From contig CAOMHR010000006.1 of assembly GCA_948482865.1 (NCBI GenBank), forward strand, positions 1 to 22,826: a DNA stretch of 22,826 nucleotides, in the 5' to 3' direction. The notes below the pieces were generated by a model. It saw only the letters and a program-made list of their open reading frames with translations. It did not search any database and was not told the DNA's origin. Position 1 is the first letter of the stretch, and each line of letters starts with the position of its first letter. This stretch comes from Christensenellaceae bacterium. GTDB taxonomy: Bacteria; Bacillota; Clostridia; Christensenellales; Borkfalkiaceae. The position numbers and the translations under genes were made by a program. Shown here one piece after another: positions 7,211-14,396 of the stretch.

Positions 7211-8044
7211 TCAATTGAATTTATTTATCAGACTTTTAACGCTTTCTTTAAATCTGTCTATATATCCGCAAACGTAGTCTGCAATATCAAGCGTTTTATC
7301 CTTTATGAGCGGAGTCAACTCCATAGCATAGTTTAAACCGGTATAGGTATCGCAGGCGTGACTTTCCGAAAACGTCGCGTTTGCAAGCCTTCTGCCTTCG
7401 GCGGCTAAATCGTAACGCTTGCCGCCGGAAATCTGACTGTCGAATACGCCCGATAGCGCTCTGCCCAGATTAGGGTACGCGCTGCAATCCAGATACACTT
7501 TCTCTTCGTCGTTAAGCCAGTCCAGATTGCGCCATACTTCGCAGCCGTACACCTTTTCGGGTTGCAGACCGTGCGGCAACCGCCGCAACGCTTCAATCGC
7601 TTTTAACGCAGTCGCAACGTGAGTTTCGTGCTTATCCGCAAGATTATGGGTATAAACGTATTGCGGCTTTGTTTCCTGTAAAATTTCAACGTAATCGTTT
7701 ACGACTCTTTCGTTGCCGCTGTCCTTCAATTCTTTTGAAGAATAACCCAAAAGTATCTGCGCGCTGTAGCCGCCTACGCACGCCGCTTTTTTTTGTTCTT
7801 CTATACGGATTGCCTTCATATCGTCGTCCGTATAATCCGCGTAAACGCCGTTTCTCGGGCTTCCCGCGCCGTCCGTGGTCGCCACACCGCAAAACCATTT
7901 GTCCTGTTTCTGAAAACACTCCGCTATCGGCGCAAACGCCATAAATTCTATGTCGTCCTGGTGCGCCGCAATGCACAAATGCGTGGTGCGGCTTAACGCT
8001 TCCTTTTTATCAAGCCCGTCCGGTACGTATACTATTTTGTTCAT
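7211..8044 (-). CDS. PIG-L/LmbE family zinc deacetylase, linked to nagB
   Basis: 277 residues. Hallmark N-terminal motif AAHQDDIE (His28, Asp30, Asp31) in place of the usual AHPDDE. A second metal-site region reads HNLADKHETHVAT with His139 and His142 in place of the common HPDH. These residues fit a Zn-dependent N-acetyl hydrolase, a family that includes deacetylases of GlcNAc derivatives. No signal peptide. The ATG overlaps the nagB stop by 4 bases (ATGA), so it is translationally coupled with glucosamine-6-phosphate deaminase. No nagA-type deacetylase is visible in the window, so this protein may fill that step or deacetylate imported GlcNAc sugars (inference). From memory, Bacteroidetes have proteins fusing NagB and PIG-L in this same order. 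It ends just before the bidirectional terminator. Confidence 0.87.
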   Translation of the reverse strand: MNKIVYVPDGLDKKEALSRTTHLCIAAHQDDIEFMAFAPIAECFQKQDKWFCGVATTDGAGSPRNGVYADYTDDDMKAIRIEEQKKAACVGGYSAQILLGYSSKELKDSGNERVVNDYVEILQETKPQYVYTHNLADKHETHVATALKAIEALRRLPHGLQPEKVYGCEVWRNLDWLNDEEKVYLDCSAYPNLGRALSGVFDSQISGGKRYDLAAEGRRLANATFSESHACDTYTGLNYAMELTPLIKDKTLDIADYVCGYIDRFKESVKSLINKFN

Positions 8045-8763
8045 AATAATTTTGCAGCCTCTTTGTCTATTATAAGCGTACAGTCGGCGTGGTTTTGCAA
8101 TATGCTTGCGGGCACGGCTTCCGTCACTTCGCCCCTGACAAGTTTATAAACCGCCTCCGCCTTGTTCGCCCCGCTTGCAAGTATCAATATCTTTTTTGCG
8201 CCCATTATGCTTTTTAATCCCATAGTGTACGCTTGCTTCGGCACTTCTTCAATATCGTTGAACAGCCGCGCGTTGTCCTTTATTGTGCTTTCCGCCAAAT
8301 CCACGACGTGCGTCGTACTTTCAAAAGACGTGTACGGCTCGTTGAACGCTATGTGTCCGTTACTGCCGAGACCCAACAGTTGTATGTCCTGCCGCATACT
8401 TTCCAGAATTTTATCGTACCTTTCGCACTCCGATTGTTCGTCTGCCGCAACACCGTTTTCAATGTGCGTGTTTTCAAGGTCTATATCAATATGGTCAAAC
8501 AGGTTTTTGCGCATAAAATACGCATAACTTTGTTTATGTTCTTTCGGCAAGCCTTTATACTCGTCCAGATTTACCGCGCGTATATGCTTATAACTCGTTT
8601 TATTGTTTTTGCAATCGTCTATAAGTCTTTTGTACAGCCCCAGCGGCGTTGTTCCCGTTGCAAGCCCCAAAACCGCATAGGGATTTTTTTTGACGGTTCC
8701 GATTATTATCTTCGCGCCCGTTTCACTTAATTCTTCGTAATCTTTCGTTATTATTATTTCCAT
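8041..8763 (-). CDS. nagB: Glucosamine-6-phosphate deaminase
   Basis: Converts glucosamine-6-phosphate to fructose-6-phosphate and ammonia in the cytosol. 240 residues with family motifs LGLATGTTPLGLY (substrate phosphate loop), AVNLDEYKGL (catalytic Asp67) and GLGSNGHIAFNEP (His137, Glu142). The Asn in SNGH, where E. coli has Asp, matches the Bacillus form and is not a defect. The frame is open to 8817, but the start at 8761-8763 is preferred: it gives the usual N-terminus MEIIITKDYEELSE and has AGGAG 7 bases upstream, while the longer version would begin in the terminator region. No room exists for a separate promoter between that terminator (8784-8810) and the ribosome site, so expression depends on readthrough or antitermination from the msmX operon. 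Confidence 0.95.
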   Translation of the reverse strand: MEIIITKDYEELSETGAKIIIGTVKKNPYAVLGLATGTTPLGLYKRLIDDCKNNKTSYKHIRAVNLDEYKGLPKEHKQSYAYFMRKNLFDHIDIDLENTHIENGVAADEQSECERYDKILESMRQDIQLLGLGSNGHIAFNEPYTSFESTTHVVDLAESTIKDNARLFNDIEEVPKQAYTMGLKSIMGAKKILILASGANKAEAVYKLVRGEVTEAVPASILQNHADCTLIIDKEAAKLL

Positions 8764-8783
8764 AAAATTCTCCTGCGTGTCTA

Positions 8784-8810
8784 AAAAATACCCCGCGCAA
8801 AAAGGCGGGG
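8784..8810 (-). terminator. Intra-operon Rho-independent terminator just upstream of nagB
   Basis: On the minus strand a CCCCGC/GCGGGG stem (8791-8796 with 8805-8810) with an 8-base loop is followed by TATTTTTTAG. The element begins 12 bases after the stop of the membrane protein gene and ends about 20 bases before the nagB start. It should partly stop msmX transcripts and lower nagB/deacetylase expression relative to the ATPase. Confidence 0.78.
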
Positions 8811-8822
8811 AAAACATTAAAA

Positions 8823-10127
8823 TTATATAAGGTCCGTCCGCAGCCCGTAACTGCCGTCGTCGTCGGAAGAAACAGGCTCCGCCTGATTTTTACCGCGTAG
8901 CATAAACACGCACGTCCTTACGACCAATATAACCGCAAACGTAATATAAGCAATCAGCGCCACCGCCGTCCCCGTAAAGGCAAACCCCAGACAGAGCGCG
9001 ACAACCGCCGCAATAAACGCGGCGATATGGGTATATGAAGCAACAAGTTTAGCGCATTTGCCGAAGGTATTGCAAATTTTGTTCTTTTTCAGTTTACAGA
9101 GTGCAAAACACAGCAACATCCCGCCCACTATAACCAATTCGGTTACGACAATTACGGTAATCGCGCTAAGCAAATCCATTAAAAACAGCATAGGCAAACT
9201 GCCGGAATAAATGCTTTTAACAAACTTGTCTATCGCGGCGCCGCTGTCCGCACCGCCGTCAACAATAAGACCGTTTCCGTCCTTGTACAATCCGCCGAAC
9301 GTTATTACGCCTGACGAATACGATTTGAAAGACGCGGTAACCATATCCCCGAACAAACAAAAATATTTGCCCTGCGATTTCAGCGTCAATCCGTAATAAT
9401 AACCGCGCAAGGTAGGCACGCTTTCACCCGTTACGCTGTACAAATCGGGATAATATGCGTTTAAATACAACTCGTAAACGGAATTGTTGTAATCTTCCGC
9501 GGATAACTGCGCTTTTTTGTCTTCTATTTCCTTGAACTGCGCGCTTATTTTCTCGTCTTTTACCGTAGCAAGATACGCCTTGTAAACGCCCGCGTCGCTA
9601 TCGGTTATTTGCTTTTGTTTGCCTGTATAGCGCACGGCAAAACGATAATTTTGTTTTTCGCTTTCGGAAAGAGCCGAATACGTCTCGTACGTAATTTCTT
9701 CATTGCCGCCGTTTTTTACGCAATACGCTTCGAAATCGTCGTACGTCGCGCTTGCATTGCGCGAATCCGCCACAAAATGATACCCGTTCAACGAATATAA
9801 ATTTGCGTCGCTCTCGTTTTCAAAAGTATTTATAAGTACGCTTTCGCCGCCGGATGTAATTTCGGCAGCCCCGTTTTTAACTTCCACGTTGATAGGCTTT
9901 GCATTTTCGGGACCGCAAAACGCGTTATAGACAAATTCGCGAAAATCGTCCGCCCCGTTGTAGTGAGCAGTAAACGTAACGTTTTGTCCCGCAAATATAC
10001 CTAAAAACAAAAATACAAACGCCAGAAAACTGGTAAGCAATATATTTGCGAAACCTGCCGTAATACTGCTTTTTGCCACGGAGTCGGAAAACAGCGAAAG
10101 CGTAAATCTTTTAACCCAATTCAACAT
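8823..10127 (-). CDS. Membrane protein of unknown function in the msmX operon
   Basis: 434 residues, not recognised. One hydrophobic helix lies near the N-terminus (about 25-47, ANILLTSFLAFVFLFLGIF), preceded by a basic amphipathic start. A hydrophilic region of about 260 residues follows (50-310), rich in Tyr, Asp, Asn and Ser and probably extracytoplasmic. Then come three further hydrophobic segments (about 312-345, 361-384, 386-409) and a short acidic tail. The layout of one helix, a large outer domain and C-terminal helices recalls DUF1189-type proteins of maltodextrin operons, but I see no decisive motif. GGGGAG lies 13 bases before the ATG, a rather long spacing. The 21-bp distance from the ATPase gene implies cotranscription. 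It could be an accessory to the MsmX-driven importers (inference). Confidence 0.75.
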   Translation of the reverse strand: MLNWVKRFTLSLFSDSVAKSSITAGFANILLTSFLAFVFLFLGIFAGQNVTFTAHYNGADDFREFVYNAFCGPENAKPINVEVKNGAAEITSGGESVLINTFENESDANLYSLNGYHFVADSRNASATYDDFEAYCVKNGGNEEITYETYSALSESEKQNYRFAVRYTGKQKQITDSDAGVYKAYLATVKDEKISAQFKEIEDKKAQLSAEDYNNSVYELYLNAYYPDLYSVTGESVPTLRGYYYGLTLKSQGKYFCLFGDMVTASFKSYSSGVITFGGLYKDGNGLIVDGGADSGAAIDKFVKSIYSGSLPMLFLMDLLSAITVIVVTELVIVGGMLLCFALCKLKKNKICNTFGKCAKLVASYTHIAAFIAAVVALCLGFAFTGTAVALIAYITFAVILVVRTCVFMLRGKNQAEPVSSDDDGSYGLRTDLI

Positions 10128-10148
10128 ACGGAAAAATGTACTCCCCGG

Positions 10149-11387
10149 TTATTTATTGCCGTACTCCCTGCCCATTATAGCTTCTTCCGTTTCAAAGTCG
10201 AACAAATGGATACATTTTTCATCAAAGGCAACGTTTACTTCGTCGCCGTTTTTAAAGTTTGCCCTTTCGGCAACGCACACGATAAAGTCTTTGCTTTCTT
10301 CAGACAAATGAACGAACAACTGAGTGGTGTTGCCAAGCACTTCCTTTAAAGTGAGCGTGGTTTTTAAACCTTCTTTAACGGTTTTGATATTTTCTCCGCG
10401 CACACCCAAAGTCGCTTTGTGCTGTTCGCCGTCAAGATATTCGGGCTTTATGCTGCGCAAATTGCCAAGACCGTAAGCGATAGTCTGTCCGTTTTCGTAC
10501 GTAACGTTTAAATTTTTGCCGTCCTTTTGTATTGTAACGTCAAAAAAGTTCATCTGCGGCGTACCGATAAAACCAGCCACAAATTTATTGTCGGGGAAGT
10601 CGAACAAATTCGTAGGCGTATCTATCTGCTGCACTACGCCCAGTTTCATAACGACTATGCGCGTACCCATTGTCATAGCTTCAACCTGGTCGTGGGTTAC
10701 GTAAATAAAGGTCGTATGCAGCCTATCGTGCAGTTTTACTATTTCGGCGCGCATCGCCGCTCGCAACTTTGCGTCAAGGTTTGAAAGCGGTTCGTCCAAC
10801 AAAAAGACTTTGGGATTGCGCACAATCGCCCTGCCCAAGGCAATTCGCTGGCGCTGTCCGCCTGACATTTCCCCGGGTTTTTTATTCAGCTGTTCTTCTA
10901 TGTTCAGAACTTTTGCCGCCCAATTTACCTTTTCCTTTATCTCGGCTTTGGTAAAATGGCGCATAATCTTCTTTTCTTTGCCGTTTTTATCGATTTTTAC
11001 GTCGGGTATCTTTTTCATTTTCAACCCGAAGGCAATGTTTTCGTAAGCAGACATATGCGGGTATAAAGCATAGCTTTGAAACACCATTGCAATATCCCTG
11101 CTTTTGGGGTCGACGTCGTTTACAAGATTATCGCCTATATAAAGATCGCCGTCGGAAATTTCTTCAAGCCCCGCTATCATTCTTAACGTAGTGGACTTGC
11201 CGCAGCCGGAAGGTCCTACAAACACTATAAATTCGCCGTCTTCGATTTCCATATTGAAGTCTTTTACGGCAACAAATTCTTTTTCCGTTTTGGGCATTTT
11301 GCCCTTGTTTTTTATAAGCTGTATAAGACTGAATCTCTTTTTATTCTTATATCTTTTATAAATATGCTGTAACGACAATCCCGCCAT
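10149..11387 (-). CDS. msmX: Multi-sugar ABC transporter ATPase (MsmX/UgpC type)
   Basis: 412-residue cytoplasmic ATPase that energises CUT1 sugar importers. Walker A GPSGCGKST (58-66), Q-loop Gln104 in MVFQSYALYPH, signature MSGGQRQRIALGRA (174-187), Walker B VFLLDEP (194-200), D-loop SNLD and switch His232 in THDQVEAM. The C-terminal third (about 265-412) is the TOBE-type regulatory domain that marks MalK/MsmX proteins. Compared with the usual family pattern it carries two basic insertions, one before the first strand (about residues 13-36) and one in the helical domain (about 128-147, KNGKEKKIMRHF). The permease operon has no ATPase, and the two promoters share operator boxes, so this is the likely motor. 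ATG has GGGGAGG about 10 bases upstream; the promoter is at 11418-11446. Confidence 0.95.
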   Translation of the reverse strand: MAGLSLQHIYKRYKNKKRFSLIQLIKNKGKMPKTEKEFVAVKDFNMEIEDGEFIVFVGPSGCGKSTTLRMIAGLEEISDGDLYIGDNLVNDVDPKSRDIAMVFQSYALYPHMSAYENIAFGLKMKKIPDVKIDKNGKEKKIMRHFTKAEIKEKVNWAAKVLNIEEQLNKKPGEMSGGQRQRIALGRAIVRNPKVFLLDEPLSNLDAKLRAAMRAEIVKLHDRLHTTFIYVTHDQVEAMTMGTRIVVMKLGVVQQIDTPTNLFDFPDNKFVAGFIGTPQMNFFDVTIQKDGKNLNVTYENGQTIAYGLGNLRSIKPEYLDGEQHKATLGVRGENIKTVKEGLKTTLTLKEVLGNTTQLFVHLSEESKDFIVCVAERANFKNGDEVNVAFDEKCIHLFDFETEEAIMGREYGNK

Positions 11388-11417
11388 TAAATATTTTCCT
11401 CCCCTTGCTTTGTAGTT

Positions 11418-11446
11418 ATTATATCATCCGCATACCGCGTTTTCAA
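11418..11446 (-). promoter_or_regulatory. Promoter of the msmX operon
   Basis: On the minus strand, -35 TTGAAA (11441-11446), a 17-bp spacer and a perfect -10 TATAAT (11418-11423). The predicted start near 11411 leaves about 24 nt before the ATG. No terminator separates it from the GH3 gene upstream, so readthrough from GH3 is also likely. Confidence 0.85.
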
Positions 11447-11455
11447 CGGTAACCC

Positions 11456-11505
11456 CGCTTCCACTATTTGACTGTTTATTGTTAACTTGTTTCCGAAAAA
11501 TGAAA
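11456..11505 (-). promoter_or_regulatory. Two-box operator upstream of the msmX promoter
   Basis: Proximal box TGGAAGCG at 11456-11463, 9 bp upstream of the -35. Distal box TTCGGAAA at 11490-11497, preceded by TTTCATTT so that it also forms an inverted repeat GTTTC-N8-GAAAC (11489-11506). The GGAA cores are 32 bp apart, as before the GH2 operon and the GH3 gene. Confidence 0.7.
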
Positions 11506-11518
11506 CCCTTTTTAGTTT

Positions 11519-13531
11519 TTAAAACTTGATTTTTCCGTTTTCGATAAACACAGTCTTGCTCAATAAAATATTCTGCGAAGAACTTCCCGCCAGAATTTTA
11601 TATGCTCCGTCGTTTACCCGCCAGCAGTCTTCCGCAACCGAATAGTATGCAAAAGCGCGTTCGGTAAGACTGATACAAACGTTTTCTTTTTTGCCCGCTT
11701 TAATTTTCACCTTCACAAACCCTTTCAATTCCTTTATGGGGCGGTAAACCGTAGGCGAACACTCCTGCACGTACACCTGCGCTATTTCGCTGCCGTCGGT
11801 TGAAGAAAGGTTTTCCACTGCAAAGCATATATCCGCGTTAAGCCCGTTCGCCTTGATTTTTAAGTCGGAATAATTAAATCTCGAATAACTGAGTCCAAAA
11901 CCGAAAGGATATTTAATGTCTTCGGGGTGCCTGTCGTAGTAGCGGTAACCCACGTCAACCCCTTCGGTATAGCGCGTTACCGCAGTGTCGCAATACGCAC
12001 CCGCCACAGCTGAACGGCTATAATTTACAGGAAAGGTTTCCGAAAGTTTTCCGCAAGGATTTACCTTGCCGCACAAAATATTGCAGAGCGCTTCCATTCC
12101 GCGTTCGCCGCAAAATCCCGCGTAAACTATTGCTTTTACCTTATCCGCCCATGCGCTTACGTCAATTGCCGAACCGGCAAAAATAATTACCACGGTATTA
12201 GGGTTTATCGCAGCCAGATCCGCAATAGTGCGCTCCTGCGCAAGCGGAAGACGCATATCCGCCCTGTCGTAAGACTCCGCTTCGATATTTACGCCGGTAC
12301 CCACACAAATTATGTTTATATCCGCGGCAGCCGCCATATTTTTGCCGACGTGCGGCTTTGCGGCATAATGCGCGTAACCGTTTGTACCCAGAACTTTATC
12401 GTAATAAAACATAGTTTCAAACGGTATTTTTATGTTTAATTCTTTTTCCAGCAGTTTGCCCAAATCAAAATTCTTTGTCAGCGGCACCACGCGCGAGCTG
12501 CCGTCGCCCGCAATCATACCCGTTTCAGGCTTTGCATAACAGCCGAAAAGAGCGGCGTTTACACCCTTTTTAAGCGGAAGAATTCCGCCGTCGTTTTTCA
12601 GCAAAACCATACCTTCTTCCGCGATTTTCTGCGCGGCTTCAAGCCGTTGCTCCGCCGTCCTTTTTACGCCCTTGCCCGCCTGCATCTCTTTGCAACGATA
12701 GGCAAGGTCAAGCACCCTTTGCGCGCAGGCGTTCAATTCTTCTTCGGTAATTTTTCCCGATTTGTAATCTTCCGCAAATTTTTTGTAATTCGTTTCGTTA
12801 AAAGGAAATTCTATATCGCACCCAGCCTTTGCGGACAGAGTCCTGTTGCGGACCGCTTCCCAGTCAGAATACATTACCCCGTCAAAGCCGAATTCTTCGC
12901 GCAAAACTTTAAAGCCTTTCTTGTTTTCGCTTGCGTATTGTCCGTTTATCCGGTTATACGAGCTCATCATAGACACCGGCTTCGCCTTGCAGGCGATTTC
13001 AAACGGCACGTAATAAATTTCGCGCAGCGTTCTTTCGTCCACTTCGCTTGACTGTTCAAAACGGTTATACTCTAAGTTGTTGCAGCAAAAATGTTTTAAA
13101 CACGCGCCTATTCCGCGCGACTGAACACCTTCTATATAACTTTTTGCTATCTCGCCCGCCAATAAAGGGTCTTCGGAAAAGTATTCGAAATTCCTGCCGT
13201 TTAAAGGGTGCCTTTTTATATTTGCGCCCGGTCCCAGAAGAATATCCACGTTCTTTTCGTAACAGTCGTCCGCAAGACATTCGCCCATAAGCAAGGCGCA
13301 ATCTTTATCCCATGTATTTGCCAGAAGTTGCGCGGAAGGATAAGAAACGGAGTCAAGCGTAACCTTTTCGCCCTTTTCGTTGTTGCGTTCCGCCCTTACC
13401 CCTACGGGTCCGTCGGAAACTGCCACTGCGGGCAATTTGCCGTCAAAGTCCATTGTATACCAGAAACCGTTGCTGCACAAAAGCCGCAGTTTTTCTTCCG
13501 ATGATAAATCGTTAACCGTAAATTTTTTCAT
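11519..13531 (-). CDS. Glycoside hydrolase family 3 (beta-glucosidase/exo-glycosidase type)
   Basis: 670 residues without signal peptide, so cytoplasmic. The N-terminal barrel contains GPGANIKRHPLNGRNFEYFSEDP, CLKHFCCNN (Lys146-His147) and GVMYSDWEAV with nucleophile Asp223. The alpha/beta sandwich (about 300-505) holds the candidate acid/base Glu419 in EAESYDRADMRLP. A fibronectin-III-like domain (about 560-655) follows YPFGFGLSYS. No PA14 insertion is present, and the length is slightly below PA14-bearing relatives. It should remove non-reducing beta-linked glucose, xylose or similar residues from imported oligosaccharides; GH3 motifs do not fix the sugar. AAGG lies 6 bases before the ATG. 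It has its own promoter at 13565-13593 with the shared operator boxes, and no terminator before the msmX operon. Confidence 0.95.
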   Translation of the reverse strand: MKKFTVNDLSSEEKLRLLCSNGFWYTMDFDGKLPAVAVSDGPVGVRAERNNEKGEKVTLDSVSYPSAQLLANTWDKDCALLMGECLADDCYEKNVDILLGPGANIKRHPLNGRNFEYFSEDPLLAGEIAKSYIEGVQSRGIGACLKHFCCNNLEYNRFEQSSEVDERTLREIYYVPFEIACKAKPVSMMSSYNRINGQYASENKKGFKVLREEFGFDGVMYSDWEAVRNRTLSAKAGCDIEFPFNETNYKKFAEDYKSGKITEEELNACAQRVLDLAYRCKEMQAGKGVKRTAEQRLEAAQKIAEEGMVLLKNDGGILPLKKGVNAALFGCYAKPETGMIAGDGSSRVVPLTKNFDLGKLLEKELNIKIPFETMFYYDKVLGTNGYAHYAAKPHVGKNMAAAADINIICVGTGVNIEAESYDRADMRLPLAQERTIADLAAINPNTVVIIFAGSAIDVSAWADKVKAIVYAGFCGERGMEALCNILCGKVNPCGKLSETFPVNYSRSAVAGAYCDTAVTRYTEGVDVGYRYYDRHPEDIKYPFGFGLSYSRFNYSDLKIKANGLNADICFAVENLSSTDGSEIAQVYVQECSPTVYRPIKELKGFVKVKIKAGKKENVCISLTERAFAYYSVAEDCWRVNDGAYKILAGSSSQNILLSKTVFIENGKIKF

Positions 13532-13564
13532 TTTTTACCTTAAAATTTATTATTTTACATATTC

Positions 13565-13593
13565 ATTATACAGGTTTCATAGCTTTTTATCAA
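13565..13593 (-). promoter_or_regulatory. Promoter of the GH3 gene
   Basis: On the minus strand, -35 TTGATA (13588-13593), a 17-bp spacer and a perfect -10 TATAAT (13565-13570). The predicted start near 13558 leaves about 27 nt before the ATG. Confidence 0.85.
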
Positions 13594-13602
13594 TACCGAA
13601 AA

Positions 13603-13653
13603 CGCTTCCATTTTTTTGACATTTATGTACCTTGTATTTCCGAATTTTGAAAC
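13603..13653 (-). promoter_or_regulatory. Two-box operator upstream of the GH3 promoter
   Basis: Proximal box TGGAAGCG at 13603-13610, 9 bp upstream of the -35. Distal box TTCGGAAA at 13637-13644, preceded by GTTTCAAAA. Spacing is identical to the msmX and GH2 copies. The proximal box with its downstream bases (TGGAAGCGTTTTC) also fits the CcpA cre consensus, but the other two copies do not. Confidence 0.7.
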
Positions 13654-13716
13654 TCAGCATAATTACAATCCTGTAAATTAGCATTTTTGTGTATAACATT
13701 TGTAGCACTTTTTTAA

Positions 13717-13758
13717 ACAACTGCCGCGCGGACTTTTTTAAGTCCGCGCGGCAGTTGT
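13717..13758 (-). terminator. Long hairpin ending the rha-gal-carbonic anhydrase operon
   Basis: A perfect 19-bp stem (arms around CTGCCGCGCGGACTT) with a 4-base loop begins 6 bases after the carbonic anhydrase stop. The downstream tail on the minus strand is only TTTAAAAAA, a weak U-tract, but stem strength and position support termination. Beyond it, 13659-13716 holds nothing I can assign apart from a small inverted repeat TTACA-N4-TGTAA at 13663-13676. Confidence 0.8.
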
Positions 13759-13764
13759 AAAAAT

Positions 13765-14319
13765 TCATAAATCAAAATCTACTGTGCCGCTGTCGGTATG
13801 ATACAGCGCGCCTGTAACGCACAAACCGTCGGTTATGTTTAAACTGTTCTTTATTTTGCTTACGCTCTGTTTTACGTTGAGAATACTTGCCTTGACCGCG
13901 TCCGTTTCCGCGCCGACGGCTCGCCTTATTTCTTCGGTAATAAATCCGACGTAGCCGCAACTCTTACTGTTTGCCGCGCCCACCGCGCCGCAAAGCGTAT
14001 GCCCCAAAACCACAACTAAATTACAGCCCAGATGTCCGACAGCATACTCTATACTTCCAAGCTGGTGGTTGTCTATAACGTTGCCCGCAACGCGTATTAC
14101 GAACAAATCGCCTATCCCCGCCGAAAAAATGCACTCGGGAATCACTCTCGAATCGGAGCAACTAACTATAACGGCATACGGGTTTTGTCCGTTTTTACTT
14201 GTAAAAAGACGCTTTTGCGGCGAAACGTCGCCCGCGCCTTTCACCGAATTTATGTAAATTTTATTTCCTTCTTTCAGGCGTTCCAACGCCTTTAAAGAAG
14301 TTAAACGGTTATTTTGCAT
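13765..14319 (-). CDS. Beta-class carbonic anhydrase
   Basis: 184 residues; interconverts CO2 and bicarbonate in the cytosol. The zinc-site signature is complete: VSCSDSRV gives Cys54 and the Asp56/Arg58 dyad, and VLGHTLCGAV gives His107 and Cys110. GDLFVIRVAGN is the usual family block. The length matches compact bacterial beta forms. It follows galM by 77 bp; the gap is AT-rich with no clear terminator and only a poor promoter candidate (TATAAG near 14370), so it may be the last gene of the sugar operon. The ribosome site before the ATG is weak (GAGA region). A carbonic anhydrase here has no obvious tie to rhamnose or galactose; it may serve bicarbonate-dependent carboxylation during fermentation (inference). 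Confidence 0.9.
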   Translation of the reverse strand: MQNNRLTSLKALERLKEGNKIYINSVKGAGDVSPQKRLFTSKNGQNPYAVIVSCSDSRVIPECIFSAGIGDLFVIRVAGNVIDNHQLGSIEYAVGHLGCNLVVVLGHTLCGAVGAANSKSCGYVGFITEEIRRAVGAETDAVKASILNVKQSVSKIKNSLNITDGLCVTGALYHTDSGTVDFDL

Positions 14320-14396
14320 AAATATCTCAATCTCTATCCCAATTAAAGAATTTACAAAATTTCCTTTGTACTTATATTTTGCACTTTTTTTTAATT

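Noticed and set aside
8041..8763. Loss of the catalytic Asp in NagB (Asn in SNGHIAF).
   Set aside because: Bacillus-type NagB enzymes also have Asn at this position, so it is normal for the group.
8764..8817. N-terminal extension of NagB starting at 8817.
   Set aside because: The extra residues are encoded across the terminator; the start at 8763 has a good AGGAG and gives the normal NagB N-terminus.
13603..13615. CcpA cre site at the GH3 promoter (TGGAAGCGTTTTC fits the cre consensus).
   Set aside because: The equivalent sequences at the GH2 and msmX promoters keep TGGAAGCG but lose the second half of cre, and all three have a fixed upstream box that cre does not predict. Catabolite control at the GH3 copy alone remains possible.
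13577..13768. 63-codon minus-strand frame spanning the terminator hairpin and the GH3 promoter.
   Set aside because: It would translate the hairpin at 13717-13758 and overlap the operator and promoter of GH3; no ribosome site is seen.
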